A stretch of 64,000 nucleotides of DNA from Leifsonia sp052114085 (lineage in GTDB: Bacteria > Actinomycetota > Actinomycetes > Actinomycetales > Microbacteriaceae). The stretch is taken from assembly GCF_052114085.1 (NCBI RefSeq), contig NZ_JBFREB010000001.1:1426001-1490000 (forward strand). The letters are read 5' to 3'. Under the pieces are notes generated by a model, which worked only from the letters and a program-made list of their open reading frames with translations, did no database searches and was not told the DNA's origin. Position numbers and translations under genes: made by a program. The first letter of the stretch is position 1. Each line of letters opens with the position of its first letter. Below, piece after piece: positions 52,032 through 61,130 of this stretch.

Positions 52032-53807
52032 ATGCGACCGGACGACGACCTTTCCTCTGAGCTGGGCGGCGAGCCCGAGCACCGGGGTCCGAGCCGTCGC
52101 GCCTTCCTCACGGGAGCCGGCCTGGTCGCGGCCGGAGCGGTCGCCGGTGGTACGGCTGGCGGGGCTGCGGGCGCGGCGATCGGCGCGGCCGCGGCTCAGA
52201 GCTCTCCGACGGCGGACGAGTCCGGCGAGGAGTACCCGCCGCTGCCGCCCCGAGGTGGAGGTCCGGGATTCGACCACCTCGTCGTGCTGATGTATGAGAA
52301 TCGCTCGTTCGACAACCTCCTCGGGCACCTCTACGACGAGCAGACCCTGCCGAAGGGCAAGCGCTTCGAAGGTCTCGCCTTCGGGGACTACAGCAACCCC
52401 GACCCGGCCGGCGGCCCGGACATCCCCGCGCACGTCTACGAGGGGACGACCGACTTCGTCATGCGTCAGCCGTCGCCCGACCCCGGCGAGGTCTACCCGC
52501 ACGTCAATACGCAGCTGTACGAGGTCGTCGACCCGGCGTCCAACGCCGACGCCCGCGTCCGCGAGATGCTGCGTCCCTACAACGCCCCGAAGCCGGGCGC
52601 GAAGCCGACCATGCGCGGATTCGTCCGGGACTACATCGGCGTGCTGCGGAAGGACACCGGCCGCGAGCCGACGCTCGACGACTATCGCCGCGTCATGGGC
52701 GGATTCACGCCGGACATGCTCCCGGTGTTCTCGACCCTCGCCCGGCAGTTCGCGGTGTACGACGACTGGCACTGCGCCGTGCCGTCGCAGACATTCTGCA
52801 ACCGATCCTTCTTCAACGCGTCGACGTCCCATGGCTACGTCGACAATGGCGGAGCGGAGGGCCTCCGCAAGTGGTTCGACCCGAAGAACGATGCGCCCAC
52901 CATCTTCAATCGGCTGGAGGAGGCAGGACGCAGCTGGCGCGTCTACTACGACGACCGGCAGCTGATCTCACTGACCGGGTTCATCCATGCGCCGGCACTG
53001 GAGCCCTACTGGAAGACGAACTTCCGGACGATGACGCAGTTCTACCGCGACGCGGCGGAGGGCACGCTGCCCGACTACGCCTTCATCGAGCCGCGGCTGC
53101 TGTACGACCACAACGACATGCATCCGCCGGGCGGCCCGATGACCGAGGAGCAGATCGCCGGCGGCACGGTGGTGGGCGGCGCGATCTCCGATGTCCGTGC
53201 GGGCGATCTGCTGCTTCACCGGGTCTATTCCGCGATCCGGTCGGCGCGCAGTGCGAAGGGGTCGAACGCGCTCAACACGATGCTGCTGGTGACCTTCGAC
53301 GAGCACGGCGGCACCTACGATCACGTCGCGCCGGGACCGGCAATCCCTCCCGACGACAGCGGGCCGGGCGAGAACGGCTTCCTGTTCGACCGGCTCGGCG
53401 TCCGCGTGCCCGCCATCGCGATCTCGGCGTACACCGAGCGGAACACGATCATCCACGACGAGATGCATCACTCCGCGGTGGTCGCCACGCTCGCCAAGAA
53501 ATACCGGCTGAAGCACCTGACCGAGCGCGACCGGGGTGCGCGGACCATCGACAACGCGATCAATCGCACGTCGCCCCGGCAGCCGGGCACCTGGCCGGAC
53601 ACGCATCCGCAGTACCTGCCCGCGAATCCGGAGGCGGATGCGCCGGCGCCGGAAGACGCGGACCGCCCGCTGAGCCCACCCGGTGTCGGCCTGGTCGGGT
53701 TGCTCATGGCCCGTTACGGCGCACCCGGCGCGCGGGTGCCGCAGACGTACAAGGAGGCGTACCAGGCGGTCACCGCGCTGGGGCGCGGTCTGTTCGGCTC
53801 GCCCTAG
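52032..53807 (+). CDS. Tat-exported phosphoesterase (phospholipase C / acid phosphatase family)
   Basis: A 591-residue extracellular or wall-associated phosphoesterase of the PF04185 type. The twin-arginine signal SRRAFLTGAGLVAAGA (about residues 19-34) precedes an Ala/Gly-rich stretch. Family motifs: FDHLVVLMYENRSFDNLLGHL with the metal-binding Glu-Asn, a central segment YDDWHCAVPSQTFCNR, and TFDEHGGTYDHVAPG with Asp-Glu-His-Asp ligands. Substrates in the family include phosphatidylcholine and other phosphomonoesters/diesters; here unknown. ATG 52023 is an alternative start. Likely used for phosphate scavenging, which is inference. Confidence 0.9.
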   Translation: MRPDDDLSSELGGEPEHRGPSRRAFLTGAGLVAAGAVAGGTAGGAAGAAIGAAAAQSSPTADESGEEYPPLPPRGGGPGFDHLVVLMYENRSFDNLLGHLYDEQTLPKGKRFEGLAFGDYSNPDPAGGPDIPAHVYEGTTDFVMRQPSPDPGEVYPHVNTQLYEVVDPASNADARVREMLRPYNAPKPGAKPTMRGFVRDYIGVLRKDTGREPTLDDYRRVMGGFTPDMLPVFSTLARQFAVYDDWHCAVPSQTFCNRSFFNASTSHGYVDNGGAEGLRKWFDPKNDAPTIFNRLEEAGRSWRVYYDDRQLISLTGFIHAPALEPYWKTNFRTMTQFYRDAAEGTLPDYAFIEPRLLYDHNDMHPPGGPMTEEQIAGGTVVGGAISDVRAGDLLLHRVYSAIRSARSAKGSNALNTMLLVTFDEHGGTYDHVAPGPAIPPDDSGPGENGFLFDRLGVRVPAIAISAYTERNTIIHDEMHHSAVVATLAKKYRLKHLTERDRGARTIDNAINRTSPRQPGTWPDTHPQYLPANPEADAPAPEDADRPLSPPGVGLVGLLMARYGAPGARVPQTYKEAYQAVTALGRGLFGSP

Positions 53808-53875
53808 AATCGATACTGGCGACTTCGCGATCGCGAGCGCGCCCCTCCACCACCGAATCCCACGGAGACGCACCC

Positions 53876-54187
53876 TTGTCTGAAACCAGCGCAGGCGACA
53901 TCAGCGCCGAACAGGTCGCGCACCTGGCGAACCTCGCCAGGATCGACCTCAGCCCGGAAGAGCTCGAGAGCCTCACGAAGGAGCTCGGCCAGATCGTCGA
54001 GTCCGTCGCCAAGGTCCAGGAGGTGGCCGGTCCGGACGTGCCGGCCACCAGCCACCCGCTGCCCCTCACGAACGTGTTCCGCAGCGACGAGATCCGCCCG
54101 TCGCTGACCGTCGAGCAGGCGCTGTCCGGTGCGCCGGCGCGCGAGGGCGACCGCTTCAAGGTCGCCACCATCCTGGACGAGGAGTAG
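53876..54187 (+). CDS. gatC: Asp/Glu-tRNA amidotransferase subunit C
   Basis: Small subunit that stabilises the GatA-GatB complex. 103 residues from TTG 53876, with GGAGA at 53864-53868; the N-terminus ISAEQVAHLANLARIDLSPEEL is typical, as is LTNVFRSDEIRPSL with the conserved Arg-x-Asp. No other in-frame start fits the length. Six bases before gatA. Confidence 0.95.
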   Translation: MSETSAGDISAEQVAHLANLARIDLSPEELESLTKELGQIVESVAKVQEVAGPDVPATSHPLPLTNVFRSDEIRPSLTVEQALSGAPAREGDRFKVATILDEE

Positions 54188-54193
54188 GACGAG

Positions 54194-55741
54194 ATGACCG
54201 ACCTGACCCGCCTCTCCGCCTCCGCCCTCGCCGAGAAGCTCGCCGCGCGCGACGTCTCCTCGGTGGAGGCCGTACGCGCCCACCTCGACCGCATCGAGGC
54301 CGTCGACGCCGACGTCCACGCCTTCCTCCACGTCGCCGGCGAGAAGGCCGTGCGCACCGCGACGGAGATCGACGAGCGCCGGGCGGCCGGTGACGCCCTC
54401 GGGCCGCTCGCGGGCGTCCCGATCGCGATCAAGGACGTCCTCGCCACCCAGGACATGCCCTCGACCTCCGGGTCGAAGATCCTCGAGGGCTGGATCCCGC
54501 CCTACGACGCGACCGTGGTGCGCAAGCTCCGCGAGGCCGGCCTGGTGCCGCTCGGCAAGACCAATATGGACGAGTTCGCCATGGGCTCCTCGACCGAGCA
54601 CTCGGCCTACGGGCCCACCCGCAACCCGTGGGATCTGGAGCGTATCCCCGGTGGTTCCGGCGGCGGCTCGGCCGCAGCCGTCTCCGCCTTCGAGGCCCCG
54701 CTGGCCCTGGGGTCCGACACCGGCGGCTCGATCCGTCAGCCCGCCGCGGTGACCGGCTCGGTCGGCGTGAAGCCGACCTACGGCGGGGTCAGCCGCTACG
54801 GCGCGATCGCGCTCGCAAGCTCGCTCGACCAGGTCGGTCCGGTGTCCCGTTCGGTGCTCGATGCGGGCCTCCTGCACGACGTCATCGGCGGCCACGACCC
54901 GCTCGATTCCACCTCCCTCAGCGACACCTGGCCGTCGATGGCGGACGCCGCCCGCGCCGGACACCGCGAAGGCGCCCTGAAGGGCGTGCGCGTCGGGGTC
55001 ATCCGCGAGATCGCCGGAGACGGCTTCCAGGCCGGTGTCAAGCAGCGGTTCGACGAGTCCCTCGCCCTGCTGGAGCAGGCGGGCGCCGAGATCGTCGAGG
55101 TCGGTGCTCCGAGCTTCGAGTACGCCGTGTCGGCGTACTACCTGATCCTTCCGGCAGAGGCGTCCAGCAACCTGGCTCGCTTCGACTCCGTGCGGTTCGG
55201 CCTGCGTGTCGACCCGACCGATGGCCCGGTCACGGTCGAGCGCGTCATGGCCGCCACCCGCGATGCGGGCTTCGGTCCTGAGGTGAAGCGCCGCATCATC
55301 CTGGGCACCTATGCCCTGAGCGCCGGCTACTACGACGCCTACTACGGCAGCGCTCAGAAGGTCCGCACGCTCATCCAGCGCGACTTCCAGTCCGCCTTCG
55401 AGAAGGTGGATGTGCTGGTCAGCCCGAGCGCGCCGACCACCGCGTTCAAGCTGGGCGAGAAGATCGACGACCCGATGGCGATGTACCTGAACGACATCAC
55501 CACCATCCCGGCGAACCTCGCCGGCGTTCCGGGAATGGGCCTGCCGATCGGACTCGCACCGGAGGACGGCCTGCCCGTCGGCATGCAGTTGATGGCGCCG
55601 GCGCGAGCCGACGCCCGCCTGTACACGTACGGCGCGGCGCTTGAGCAGCTGCTCATCGACCGCTGGGGCGGTCCGCTGCTGAGTCAGGCGCCCGACCTGA
55701 CTGCCACCGAGATGTTCGCGAGCGAAGAGGGGGCCATCTGA
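54194..55741 (+). CDS. gatA: Asp/Glu-tRNA amidotransferase subunit A
   Basis: Glutaminase subunit that releases ammonia for converting Glu-tRNA(Gln) to Gln-tRNA(Gln). 515 residues. The amidase Ser-cisSer-Lys triad is in VPIAIKDVLAT (Lys, about residue 79), GGSGGGSAAAV and LGSDTGGSIRQPA (nucleophile Ser about 178). Length normal. The stop overlaps the gatB start by one base (TGATG). The presence of GatCAB implies that this organism lacks a direct glutaminyl-tRNA synthetase, as is usual in actinobacteria. Confidence 0.98.
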   Translation: MTDLTRLSASALAEKLAARDVSSVEAVRAHLDRIEAVDADVHAFLHVAGEKAVRTATEIDERRAAGDALGPLAGVPIAIKDVLATQDMPSTSGSKILEGWIPPYDATVVRKLREAGLVPLGKTNMDEFAMGSSTEHSAYGPTRNPWDLERIPGGSGGGSAAAVSAFEAPLALGSDTGGSIRQPAAVTGSVGVKPTYGGVSRYGAIALASSLDQVGPVSRSVLDAGLLHDVIGGHDPLDSTSLSDTWPSMADAARAGHREGALKGVRVGVIREIAGDGFQAGVKQRFDESLALLEQAGAEIVEVGAPSFEYAVSAYYLILPAEASSNLARFDSVRFGLRVDPTDGPVTVERVMAATRDAGFGPEVKRRIILGTYALSAGYYDAYYGSAQKVRTLIQRDFQSAFEKVDVLVSPSAPTTAFKLGEKIDDPMAMYLNDITTIPANLAGVPGMGLPIGLAPEDGLPVGMQLMAPARADARLYTYGAALEQLLIDRWGGPLLSQAPDLTATEMFASEEGAI

Positions 55742-57255
55742 TGGCGAACGCCACAACGCAGAAGCCGGAACTGATGGACTATGACAAGGCTCTCGAGCTG
55801 TTCGAGCCCGTCCTCGGCTTCGAGGTCCACGTCGAGCTGAACACGAAGACCAAGATGTTCTGCGGCTGCGCCAACGAGTTCGGCTCCGGCGCCAACACGA
55901 ACACCTGCCCGACCTGCCTCGGGCTCCCCGGCGGCATGCCGCAGGTGAACGAGAAGGCGATCGAGTCGAGCATCCGCTTGGGCCTGGCGCTCGGCTGCGA
56001 GATCGCCGAGACGAGCCGTTTCGCCCGGAAGAACTACTTCTACCCGGACCTCGCGAAGGACTTCCAGACCTCGCAGTACGACGAACCGATCGCCCACGAC
56101 GGCACGATCACGATCACGCTGGAGAACGGCCGCGAGATCGTCGTCGCGATCGAGCGCGCCCACATGGAGGAGGACGCCGGCAAGCTGACGCACGTCGGTG
56201 GCGCCACCGGGCGCATCCAGGGTGCCGACTACTCGCTGGTCGACTTCAACCGCGGCGGCGTGCCGCTGGTCGAGATCGTCACGAAGATCATCGAGGGCAC
56301 CGAGGCGGACGCACCCGAGGTCGGCCGTGCCTACGTGCGTGCCATCCGCGACATCGTGAAGGGCCTGGGCGTCTCGAACGCGCGCATGGAGGAGGGCAAC
56401 GTCCGCTGCGACGCCAACATCTCCCTGCGCCGCCGCGGCTCCACCGAGCTCGGCACCCGGACGGAGACCAAGAACGTCAACTCCCTCCGCTCGATCGAGC
56501 GCGCGGTGCGCTACGAGATCCAGCGCCAGGCGGCGATCCTCGACGCCGGCGGCCGGATCGTTCAGGAGACGCGTCACTGGCACGAAGACACGGGCACCAC
56601 CAGCGCCGGCCGCCCCAAGTCGGACGCCGACGACTACCGCTACTTCCCCGAGCCCGACCTGGTGCCGGTGGCGCCGAGCCGCGAATGGGTGGAGGAGCTG
56701 CGCGGGACGCTGCCCGAGCCTCCCGAGGTGCGTCGCAAGCGTCTGACGACCGAGTGGGGCTTCACGGCTCTCGAGTTCCAGGATGTCGCCAACGCCGACC
56801 TGCTCGACGAGGTCGAGGCCACCATCGCCGCAGGTTCCACGCCCGCCGCCGCCCGCAAGTGGTGGACCGGCGAGATCGCCCGCCTGGCCAACGCCCAGAA
56901 CGTGCCTGCGGGCACGCTGGTCAGCCCGCAGAACGTCGCGGAACTCGCGGGGCTGATCGAGGCCGGGACGCTCACCGACCGCCTGGCGCGCCAGGTGCTG
57001 GAGGGTGTCGTCGCCGGTGAAGGCCGCCCGCAGGAGGTCGTCGATGCCCGCGGGCTCGCGGTCGTCTCGGACGACGGCGCGCTGATCGCGGCCATCGACG
57101 AGGCACTGGCCGCCCAGCCGGACGTGCTGGCGAAGATCCGCGACGGCAAGGTGCAAGCCGCCGGGGCCGTCATCGGCGCCGTCATGAAGGCGATGCGCGG
57201 CCAGGCCGACGCCGCGCGCGTGCGCGAGCTGGTGCTCGAGCGGGCATCCCAGTAG
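55741..57255 (+). CDS. gatB: Asp/Glu-tRNA amidotransferase subunit B
   Basis: Kinase and tRNA-binding subunit. 504 residues. The cradle domain contains FEVHVELNTKTKMFCGC, NTCPTCLGLPGGMP with zinc-binding Cys pairs, RKNYFYPDLAKDFQ, and the HMEEDAGKLTH metal site. The C-terminal YqeY-like tail (about 360-504) contacts tRNA. Last gene of the gatCAB operon; followed after 11 bases by a large nested palindrome that may end transcription. Confidence 0.98.
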   Translation: MANATTQKPELMDYDKALELFEPVLGFEVHVELNTKTKMFCGCANEFGSGANTNTCPTCLGLPGGMPQVNEKAIESSIRLGLALGCEIAETSRFARKNYFYPDLAKDFQTSQYDEPIAHDGTITITLENGREIVVAIERAHMEEDAGKLTHVGGATGRIQGADYSLVDFNRGGVPLVEIVTKIIEGTEADAPEVGRAYVRAIRDIVKGLGVSNARMEEGNVRCDANISLRRRGSTELGTRTETKNVNSLRSIERAVRYEIQRQAAILDAGGRIVQETRHWHEDTGTTSAGRPKSDADDYRYFPEPDLVPVAPSREWVEELRGTLPEPPEVRRKRLTTEWGFTALEFQDVANADLLDEVEATIAAGSTPAAARKWWTGEIARLANAQNVPAGTLVSPQNVAELAGLIEAGTLTDRLARQVLEGVVAGEGRPQEVVDARGLAVVSDDGALIAAIDEALAAQPDVLAKIRDGKVQAAGAVIGAVMKAMRGQADAARVRELVLERASQ

Positions 57256-57266
57256 CCCTCCCTGAC

Positions 57267-57321
57267 GATTTGCGCCAAATCTCGGTAATGCGGACCGCAG
57301 AACCGAGATTTGGCGCAAATC
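57267..57321. repeat. nested palindromic element after gatB
   Basis: A perfect 20-bp inverted repeat, arms 57267-57286 and 57302-57321, around a 15-base loop. Each arm itself contains the palindrome GATTTG-CGC-CAAATC (or its complement), and the loop contains GCGG-A-CCGC. The element can therefore form either one long hairpin or a cloverleaf of three short ones. It lacks a T-tract, so it is not a standard terminator; REP-like intergenic element is an alternative. Confidence 0.8.
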
Positions 57322-57337
57322 TCAGCGGCGGCGGGGG

Positions 57338-57343
57338 TTAGCT
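57338..57343 (+). promoter_or_regulatory. -10 box of the 57351 gene, leaderless arrangement
   Basis: TTAGCT ends seven bases before the ATG at 57351; no Shine-Dalgarno sequence. Confidence 0.5.
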
Positions 57344-57350
57344 TTACTGC

Positions 57351-57905
57351 ATGGGCGTCTTCACTCTCGGTGGTCTCACCACTGCTCCCGCATCCACTCG
57401 TTCCGACCTGCTCGCACCGTCGACGCTGAGCGCCCTCGAAGCGCTGGGCTGGCTGGACGACGTGGGGGTGGTCGAGATCGACCCGGACATTTCCGACACG
57501 GCCGCGACACGCGACCAGTTCGACCTGGAGGCGACCAACCTCGCCAACTGCGTCGTCGTCGCCGGCAAGCGGGAGGGCGTGGAGCGGATCGCCGCCTGCG
57601 TGGTGCTCTCGACGACGCGCGCCGATGTCAACAACACCGTCAAGCGGCTGCTGGATGTACGGAAGGCGTCGTTCCTGCCGATGGACCGCGCGGTCGAGCT
57701 GACCGGGATGGAGTACGGCGGCATCACCCCGATCGGCCTGCCCGACGGGTGGCCGGTGCTCGTCGACGCCCGCGTCGCGGAGCAAGAGGTCGTCATCATC
57801 GGCTCGGGCGTCCGCCGGTCCAAGATCCTGCTGCCAGGACGCCTCATCGCCGAGCTCCCGGACGCGCGACTCATCGACGGCCTCGGTCAGGACGTCCCGG
57901 CATGA
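57351..57905 (+). CDS. YbaK/EbsC-fold aminoacyl-tRNA deacylase-like protein
   Basis: A 184-residue protein with the aminoacyl-tRNA editing domain fold: LEATNLANCVVVAGKREG, VNNTVKRLLDVRKASFLPMDRAVELTGMEYGGITPIGLP, and a final GSGVRRSKILLPG loop. Compared with the YbaK at 42428 it has a distinct GGITP rather than GGISP loop and an extended N-terminus, so it is a different subfamily, possibly editing another amino acid. Followed by the MpaB-like gene after 25 bases. Confidence 0.82.
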   Translation: MGVFTLGGLTTAPASTRSDLLAPSTLSALEALGWLDDVGVVEIDPDISDTAATRDQFDLEATNLANCVVVAGKREGVERIAACVVLSTTRADVNNTVKRLLDVRKASFLPMDRAVELTGMEYGGITPIGLPDGWPVLVDARVAEQEVVIIGSGVRRSKILLPGRLIAELPDARLIDGLGQDVPA

Positions 57906-57930
57906 TCTCCGACTTCGGCAGCGCCCCGCG

Positions 57931-58851
57931 ATGACCTCGACCGCCGTCGACCGCGTCCTCACACCGCTGCGTGCCCGCCTGATCGAGACCCTCGCCGGCC
58001 GGTCGGACGAGATCCCCGCCTGGGTGCTCCGCCTGGAGGAGGGCGAGGACGAGGGCTTCTTCTCGCCCGACAGCGCCGCCTGGGCGGTGCACGGCGGCAT
58101 GCCGACGCTCGTCGCCGGCGTGCGGGCGCTTCTGCTGCAGGCGCTGCATCCCGGGGCCCTGGCCGGGGTCCGCGACTTTTCGCGGTTCCGGGAGGACCCG
58201 CTGGGGCGTCTCGCCGGCACCATCCAGTGGATCCACACGGTCACTTTCGGCAGTCGCGGGCAGGCCATCGCGAGCTCCGAGATGGTCCGTTCCCTGCACC
58301 GCCGCGTCGCCGGCACCTTCATCGACGGGCACGGGGTGGAACGCCCCTACTCGGCGAACGATCCCGAGCTGGCGCGCTGGGTGCACCTGGCCTTCACGGA
58401 CGCGTTCCTCACCGCGCACGAGCACTGGGGCGACGCGATTCCGGGCGGCGCCGACGGCTACGTATCCGAGTGGGCGACGGCCGCCGAACTGATGGGCGTC
58501 GAGGATGCGCCGCGAACGGCGGCGGAACTGCGCGCCGCGATCGATGCGATCACCGACGCGGGCGAGCTGCGCGGGGGACCGGAGGTGGAGGAGATCGTGC
58601 GGTTCATCCGCCGCGCACCGCTGCGCCGGATGCTGCGTCCGACGTACCGCATCGTCTTCCGGGCCGCTGTCTCCACGCTGGAACCGCGCCACCGCGAGCT
58701 GCTGGGTCTGCCCCCCACGGCGGCCGAGCGGCTGCTGCCGCTGCACGGCGCCACCGGAGCGGTGCTCGCGGGCGCCCGCGTGCTGCTCGGTCCGCAGACG
58801 CAGGCCGAGCTGGCGGCGCGCCGACGGCTGGCGCGTCTCGCCAGCGCCTGA
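57931..58851 (+). CDS. oxygenase MpaB-family (DUF2236) protein
   Basis: A 306-residue DUF2236 protein. This family, including fungal MpaB and bacterial latex-clearing Lcp, has several haem-binding oxygenases. Recognisable motifs are SAAWAVHGGMPTLVAGVRALLLQALHPGALAGV, RLAGTIQWIHTVTFG and WVHLAFTDAFLTAHEHWG. Conserved His residues (LHPG, HEHWG) could coordinate a metal, but haem binding cannot be shown here. ATG 57931 lacks a clear Shine-Dalgarno. Lies before a thioesterase and near an acyl-CoA ligase. Confidence 0.85.
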   Translation: MTSTAVDRVLTPLRARLIETLAGRSDEIPAWVLRLEEGEDEGFFSPDSAAWAVHGGMPTLVAGVRALLLQALHPGALAGVRDFSRFREDPLGRLAGTIQWIHTVTFGSRGQAIASSEMVRSLHRRVAGTFIDGHGVERPYSANDPELARWVHLAFTDAFLTAHEHWGDAIPGGADGYVSEWATAAELMGVEDAPRTAAELRAAIDAITDAGELRGGPEVEEIVRFIRRAPLRRMLRPTYRIVFRAAVSTLEPRHRELLGLPPTAAERLLPLHGATGAVLAGARVLLGPQTQAELAARRRLARLASA

Positions 58852-58873
58852 CCCGCTGGGAGAGGATGTCCTC

Positions 58874-59380
58874 ATGCACGAAGACGTCACCGAGCGCACC
58901 CGAACCGTCACCTGGGAGGACCCGGCACCCGGGGTCGCCGTCATGCCGACCATGACCGGGCTGGAGTACCTGCAGTCGATGCTGGGCGGGGAGCTGCCGC
59001 CGCCTCCCATCACCGAGCTGATGCGGATGACGCTGGTTGCGGCCGACGTGGGAACCGCTACCTTCGTCTGCGATCCCGACGAGTCGCACTACAACCCGAT
59101 CGGGACGGTGCACGGCGGTCTCATGTGCACCCTGCTCGACTCGGCGCTGGGCTGCGCCGTGCAGACGACGCTGCCGCTGGGACAGGGCTACACATCCATC
59201 GAGATCAAGGTCAACTACCTGCGGCCGGTGTACGCGCACAGCGGCCGGCTGACCTGCGTCGCGACCGTGACGAAGCCCGGCAACCGGGTCGCCTTCGCCG
59301 ACGGCGTGGTCACGGATGCGTCCGGCAAGACGGTGGCGACGGCGACCGGGTCACTGCTGGTGTTCCCGATCGGCGGGTGA
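58874..59380 (+). CDS. PaaI-family hotdog thioesterase
   Basis: A 168-residue hotdog-fold protein. The family signature HYNPIGTVHGGLMCTLLDSALGCAV (split about residues 74-97) carries the catalytic Asp on the long helix, and YTSIEIKVNYLRPV is the dimer-interface strand. PaaI-type enzymes hydrolyse aromatic or medium-chain acyl-CoA. ATG 58874 has GGGAGAGGA upstream. It lies 22 bases after the MpaB-like gene and converges on the acyl-CoA ligase gene. Confidence 0.87.
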   Translation: MHEDVTERTRTVTWEDPAPGVAVMPTMTGLEYLQSMLGGELPPPPITELMRMTLVAADVGTATFVCDPDESHYNPIGTVHGGLMCTLLDSALGCAVQTTLPLGQGYTSIEIKVNYLRPVYAHSGRLTCVATVTKPGNRVAFADGVVTDASGKTVATATGSLLVFPIGG

Positions 59381-59395
59381 CCGCCGCGGCGAGCG

Positions 59396-61117
59396 CTACT
59401 TGGCCTGCTGGGCCAGCAGCTGCTCGCGCACCTTTCGGCGGATGACCTTTCCGACGATCGACCGGGGCAGCTCGTCCACCTGCACAACGTGCTTCGGCAC
59501 TTTGTACGGCGTCAAGCAGTCCCGACCGTAGGCGCGGATCGCCTCCTCGTCGAAGGAGGCGCCGGCATCCATCACGACCGCAGCGACCACGTCCTCGCCG
59601 CCGCGCCGGTGGGGGAGACCCACCACGGCAACGTCCGCGACGCCGGGGAACGAGCGCAGAGCATCCTCGACCTCCGTCGGCGACACATTGAAGCCGCCGG
59701 TGACGATGAGCTCCTTGATGCGGTCGACGATGCGGACGAAGCCGTCCGCGTCCATCGTCACGATGTCTCCGGTGCGGAACCAGCCGTCGGCCGTGAGCGC
59801 TTTGGCCGTCTCGTCGGAGTTGCGCCAGTAGCCGGAGAAGACCTGGGGTCCGCGGGCGAGCAGCTCGCCCTCCTCGCCCATCGCCCTGTCGACCGCCGGG
59901 TCGTCCGGGTCGGCCACCCGAAGCTCGGTGCTGGGGAGGGGGAGACCGACGGTCCCGGCCCTGCGGCTCGCGCCGACCGGGTTGGCCATGAGCACCGGGG
60001 AGCACTCGGAGAGACCGTAGCCCTCGACGAGGTAGCCGCCGGTCTTGCTCTCCCACAGGTCGACGATGCCCTGCGGCAGGCTCATCGCGCCGGAGATGGC
60101 GATCTCGATCCCGGAGAGCGACACCTTCCGCTTCTCCGCCGCCTCCACCAGCCGCTCGTAGATCGGGGGCACCGCGGGAAGGAACGTCGCGGGATGCTTC
60201 TTCACCACATCCAGCACCAGGTCGGGGTCGAACTTGGGGAACAGCACGAGCCGCGCACCCATGCTCATCGCGAAGGTGAGGCACAGCGTCAGGCCGTACG
60301 CGTGGAAGAGCGGCAGGACGGCGTAGACGACAGCGGTGCCGCGCTCGACGGTGGGCACCCACGCGCGGGCCTGGGCGGCGTTCACGGTGAGGTTGCCGTG
60401 GCTGAGCATCGCCCCCTTCGGCCGACCCGTCGTGCCGGACGTGTACTGGATGAGCGCGAGATCGTCGCGTTCGGGTCGCGGGTACGAAGCCTTGATGCGG
60501 CGGGAGGCGACCAGCGAGTCCCAGCCGATGGTCCCGCTGACCTTAGCCGTCAGCTGCTCGCGCGCTTTCCGCGCGGCGGCCACGGGGAGGCGGAGCGCGA
60601 TGCGCTTCGAGGTGGGCATCGCGCGCGTGAGGTCGACCGAGACGACGGTCTCGACGCCGAGATCGGCGGGAAGCGCCTGAACGGTCGCGGCGACCTTGTC
60701 CCACACGATCGCGACGGTCGCGCCGTGGTCCTCGAACTGGTGGCGCAGCTCCCGGGGCGTGTAGAGCGGGTTGTGCTCGACGACGACTGCGCCCAGTCGG
60801 AGCACCGCGTAGAACGCGGCGACGTGCTGCGGACAGTTCGGCAGCACCAGGGCGACGCGGTCGCCTTTCGACACCCCGAGCTTCCGGAGTCCCTCGGCGG
60901 CGCGGGCGATCTGGTCGCCGAGCTCCGCGTAGGTGGTGGTCGCGCCGAAGAACTCCAGGGCGACATGCCTGCCGTACGTCCGAACGGACTCCTCGATGAG
61001 GTGCGAGAGCGAGCCTTCCGGCGTCTCCACTTCGGAGGGGACGCCGGGCGCGTAGCCGGACACCCAGGGCTTGGCGCTGTACGGGGACGGATCGCTCGTC
61101 ACGCTGTCGCTGGTCAC
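59396..61117 (-). CDS. fadD: long-chain fatty-acid--CoA ligase
   Basis: ANL-superfamily enzyme that activates fatty acids with ATP and CoA. 573 residues from GTG 61117, seven bases after a TAGGCT -10. The AMP-binding P-loop is IQYTSGTTGRPKGAMLSHGN, followed by LPLFHAYG, GYGLSECSPV (A5), GWFRTGDI and DRIKELIVTGGFNV (A8), with the final catalytic Lys in RSIVGKVIRR. Length and motifs fit medium/long-chain FadD; exact chain length is not deducible. Converges on the thioesterase gene, so activation and hydrolysis of acyl-CoA lie side by side. Confidence 0.92.
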   Translation of the reverse strand: MTSDSVTSDPSPYSAKPWVSGYAPGVPSEVETPEGSLSHLIEESVRTYGRHVALEFFGATTTYAELGDQIARAAEGLRKLGVSKGDRVALVLPNCPQHVAAFYAVLRLGAVVVEHNPLYTPRELRHQFEDHGATVAIVWDKVAATVQALPADLGVETVVSVDLTRAMPTSKRIALRLPVAAARKAREQLTAKVSGTIGWDSLVASRRIKASYPRPERDDLALIQYTSGTTGRPKGAMLSHGNLTVNAAQARAWVPTVERGTAVVYAVLPLFHAYGLTLCLTFAMSMGARLVLFPKFDPDLVLDVVKKHPATFLPAVPPIYERLVEAAEKRKVSLSGIEIAISGAMSLPQGIVDLWESKTGGYLVEGYGLSECSPVLMANPVGASRRAGTVGLPLPSTELRVADPDDPAVDRAMGEEGELLARGPQVFSGYWRNSDETAKALTADGWFRTGDIVTMDADGFVRIVDRIKELIVTGGFNVSPTEVEDALRSFPGVADVAVVGLPHRRGGEDVVAAVVMDAGASFDEEAIRAYGRDCLTPYKVPKHVVQVDELPRSIVGKVIRRKVREQLLAQQAK

Positions 61118-61124
61118 GCGCGCA

Positions 61125-61130
61125 AGCCTA
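61125..61130 (-). promoter_or_regulatory. -10 box of fadD overlapping the upstream stop
   Basis: TAGGCT (61130-61125 on the minus strand) ends seven bases before the fadD GTG. Its first three bases are the TAG stop of the NAD(P)-binding gene upstream. Confidence 0.55.
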
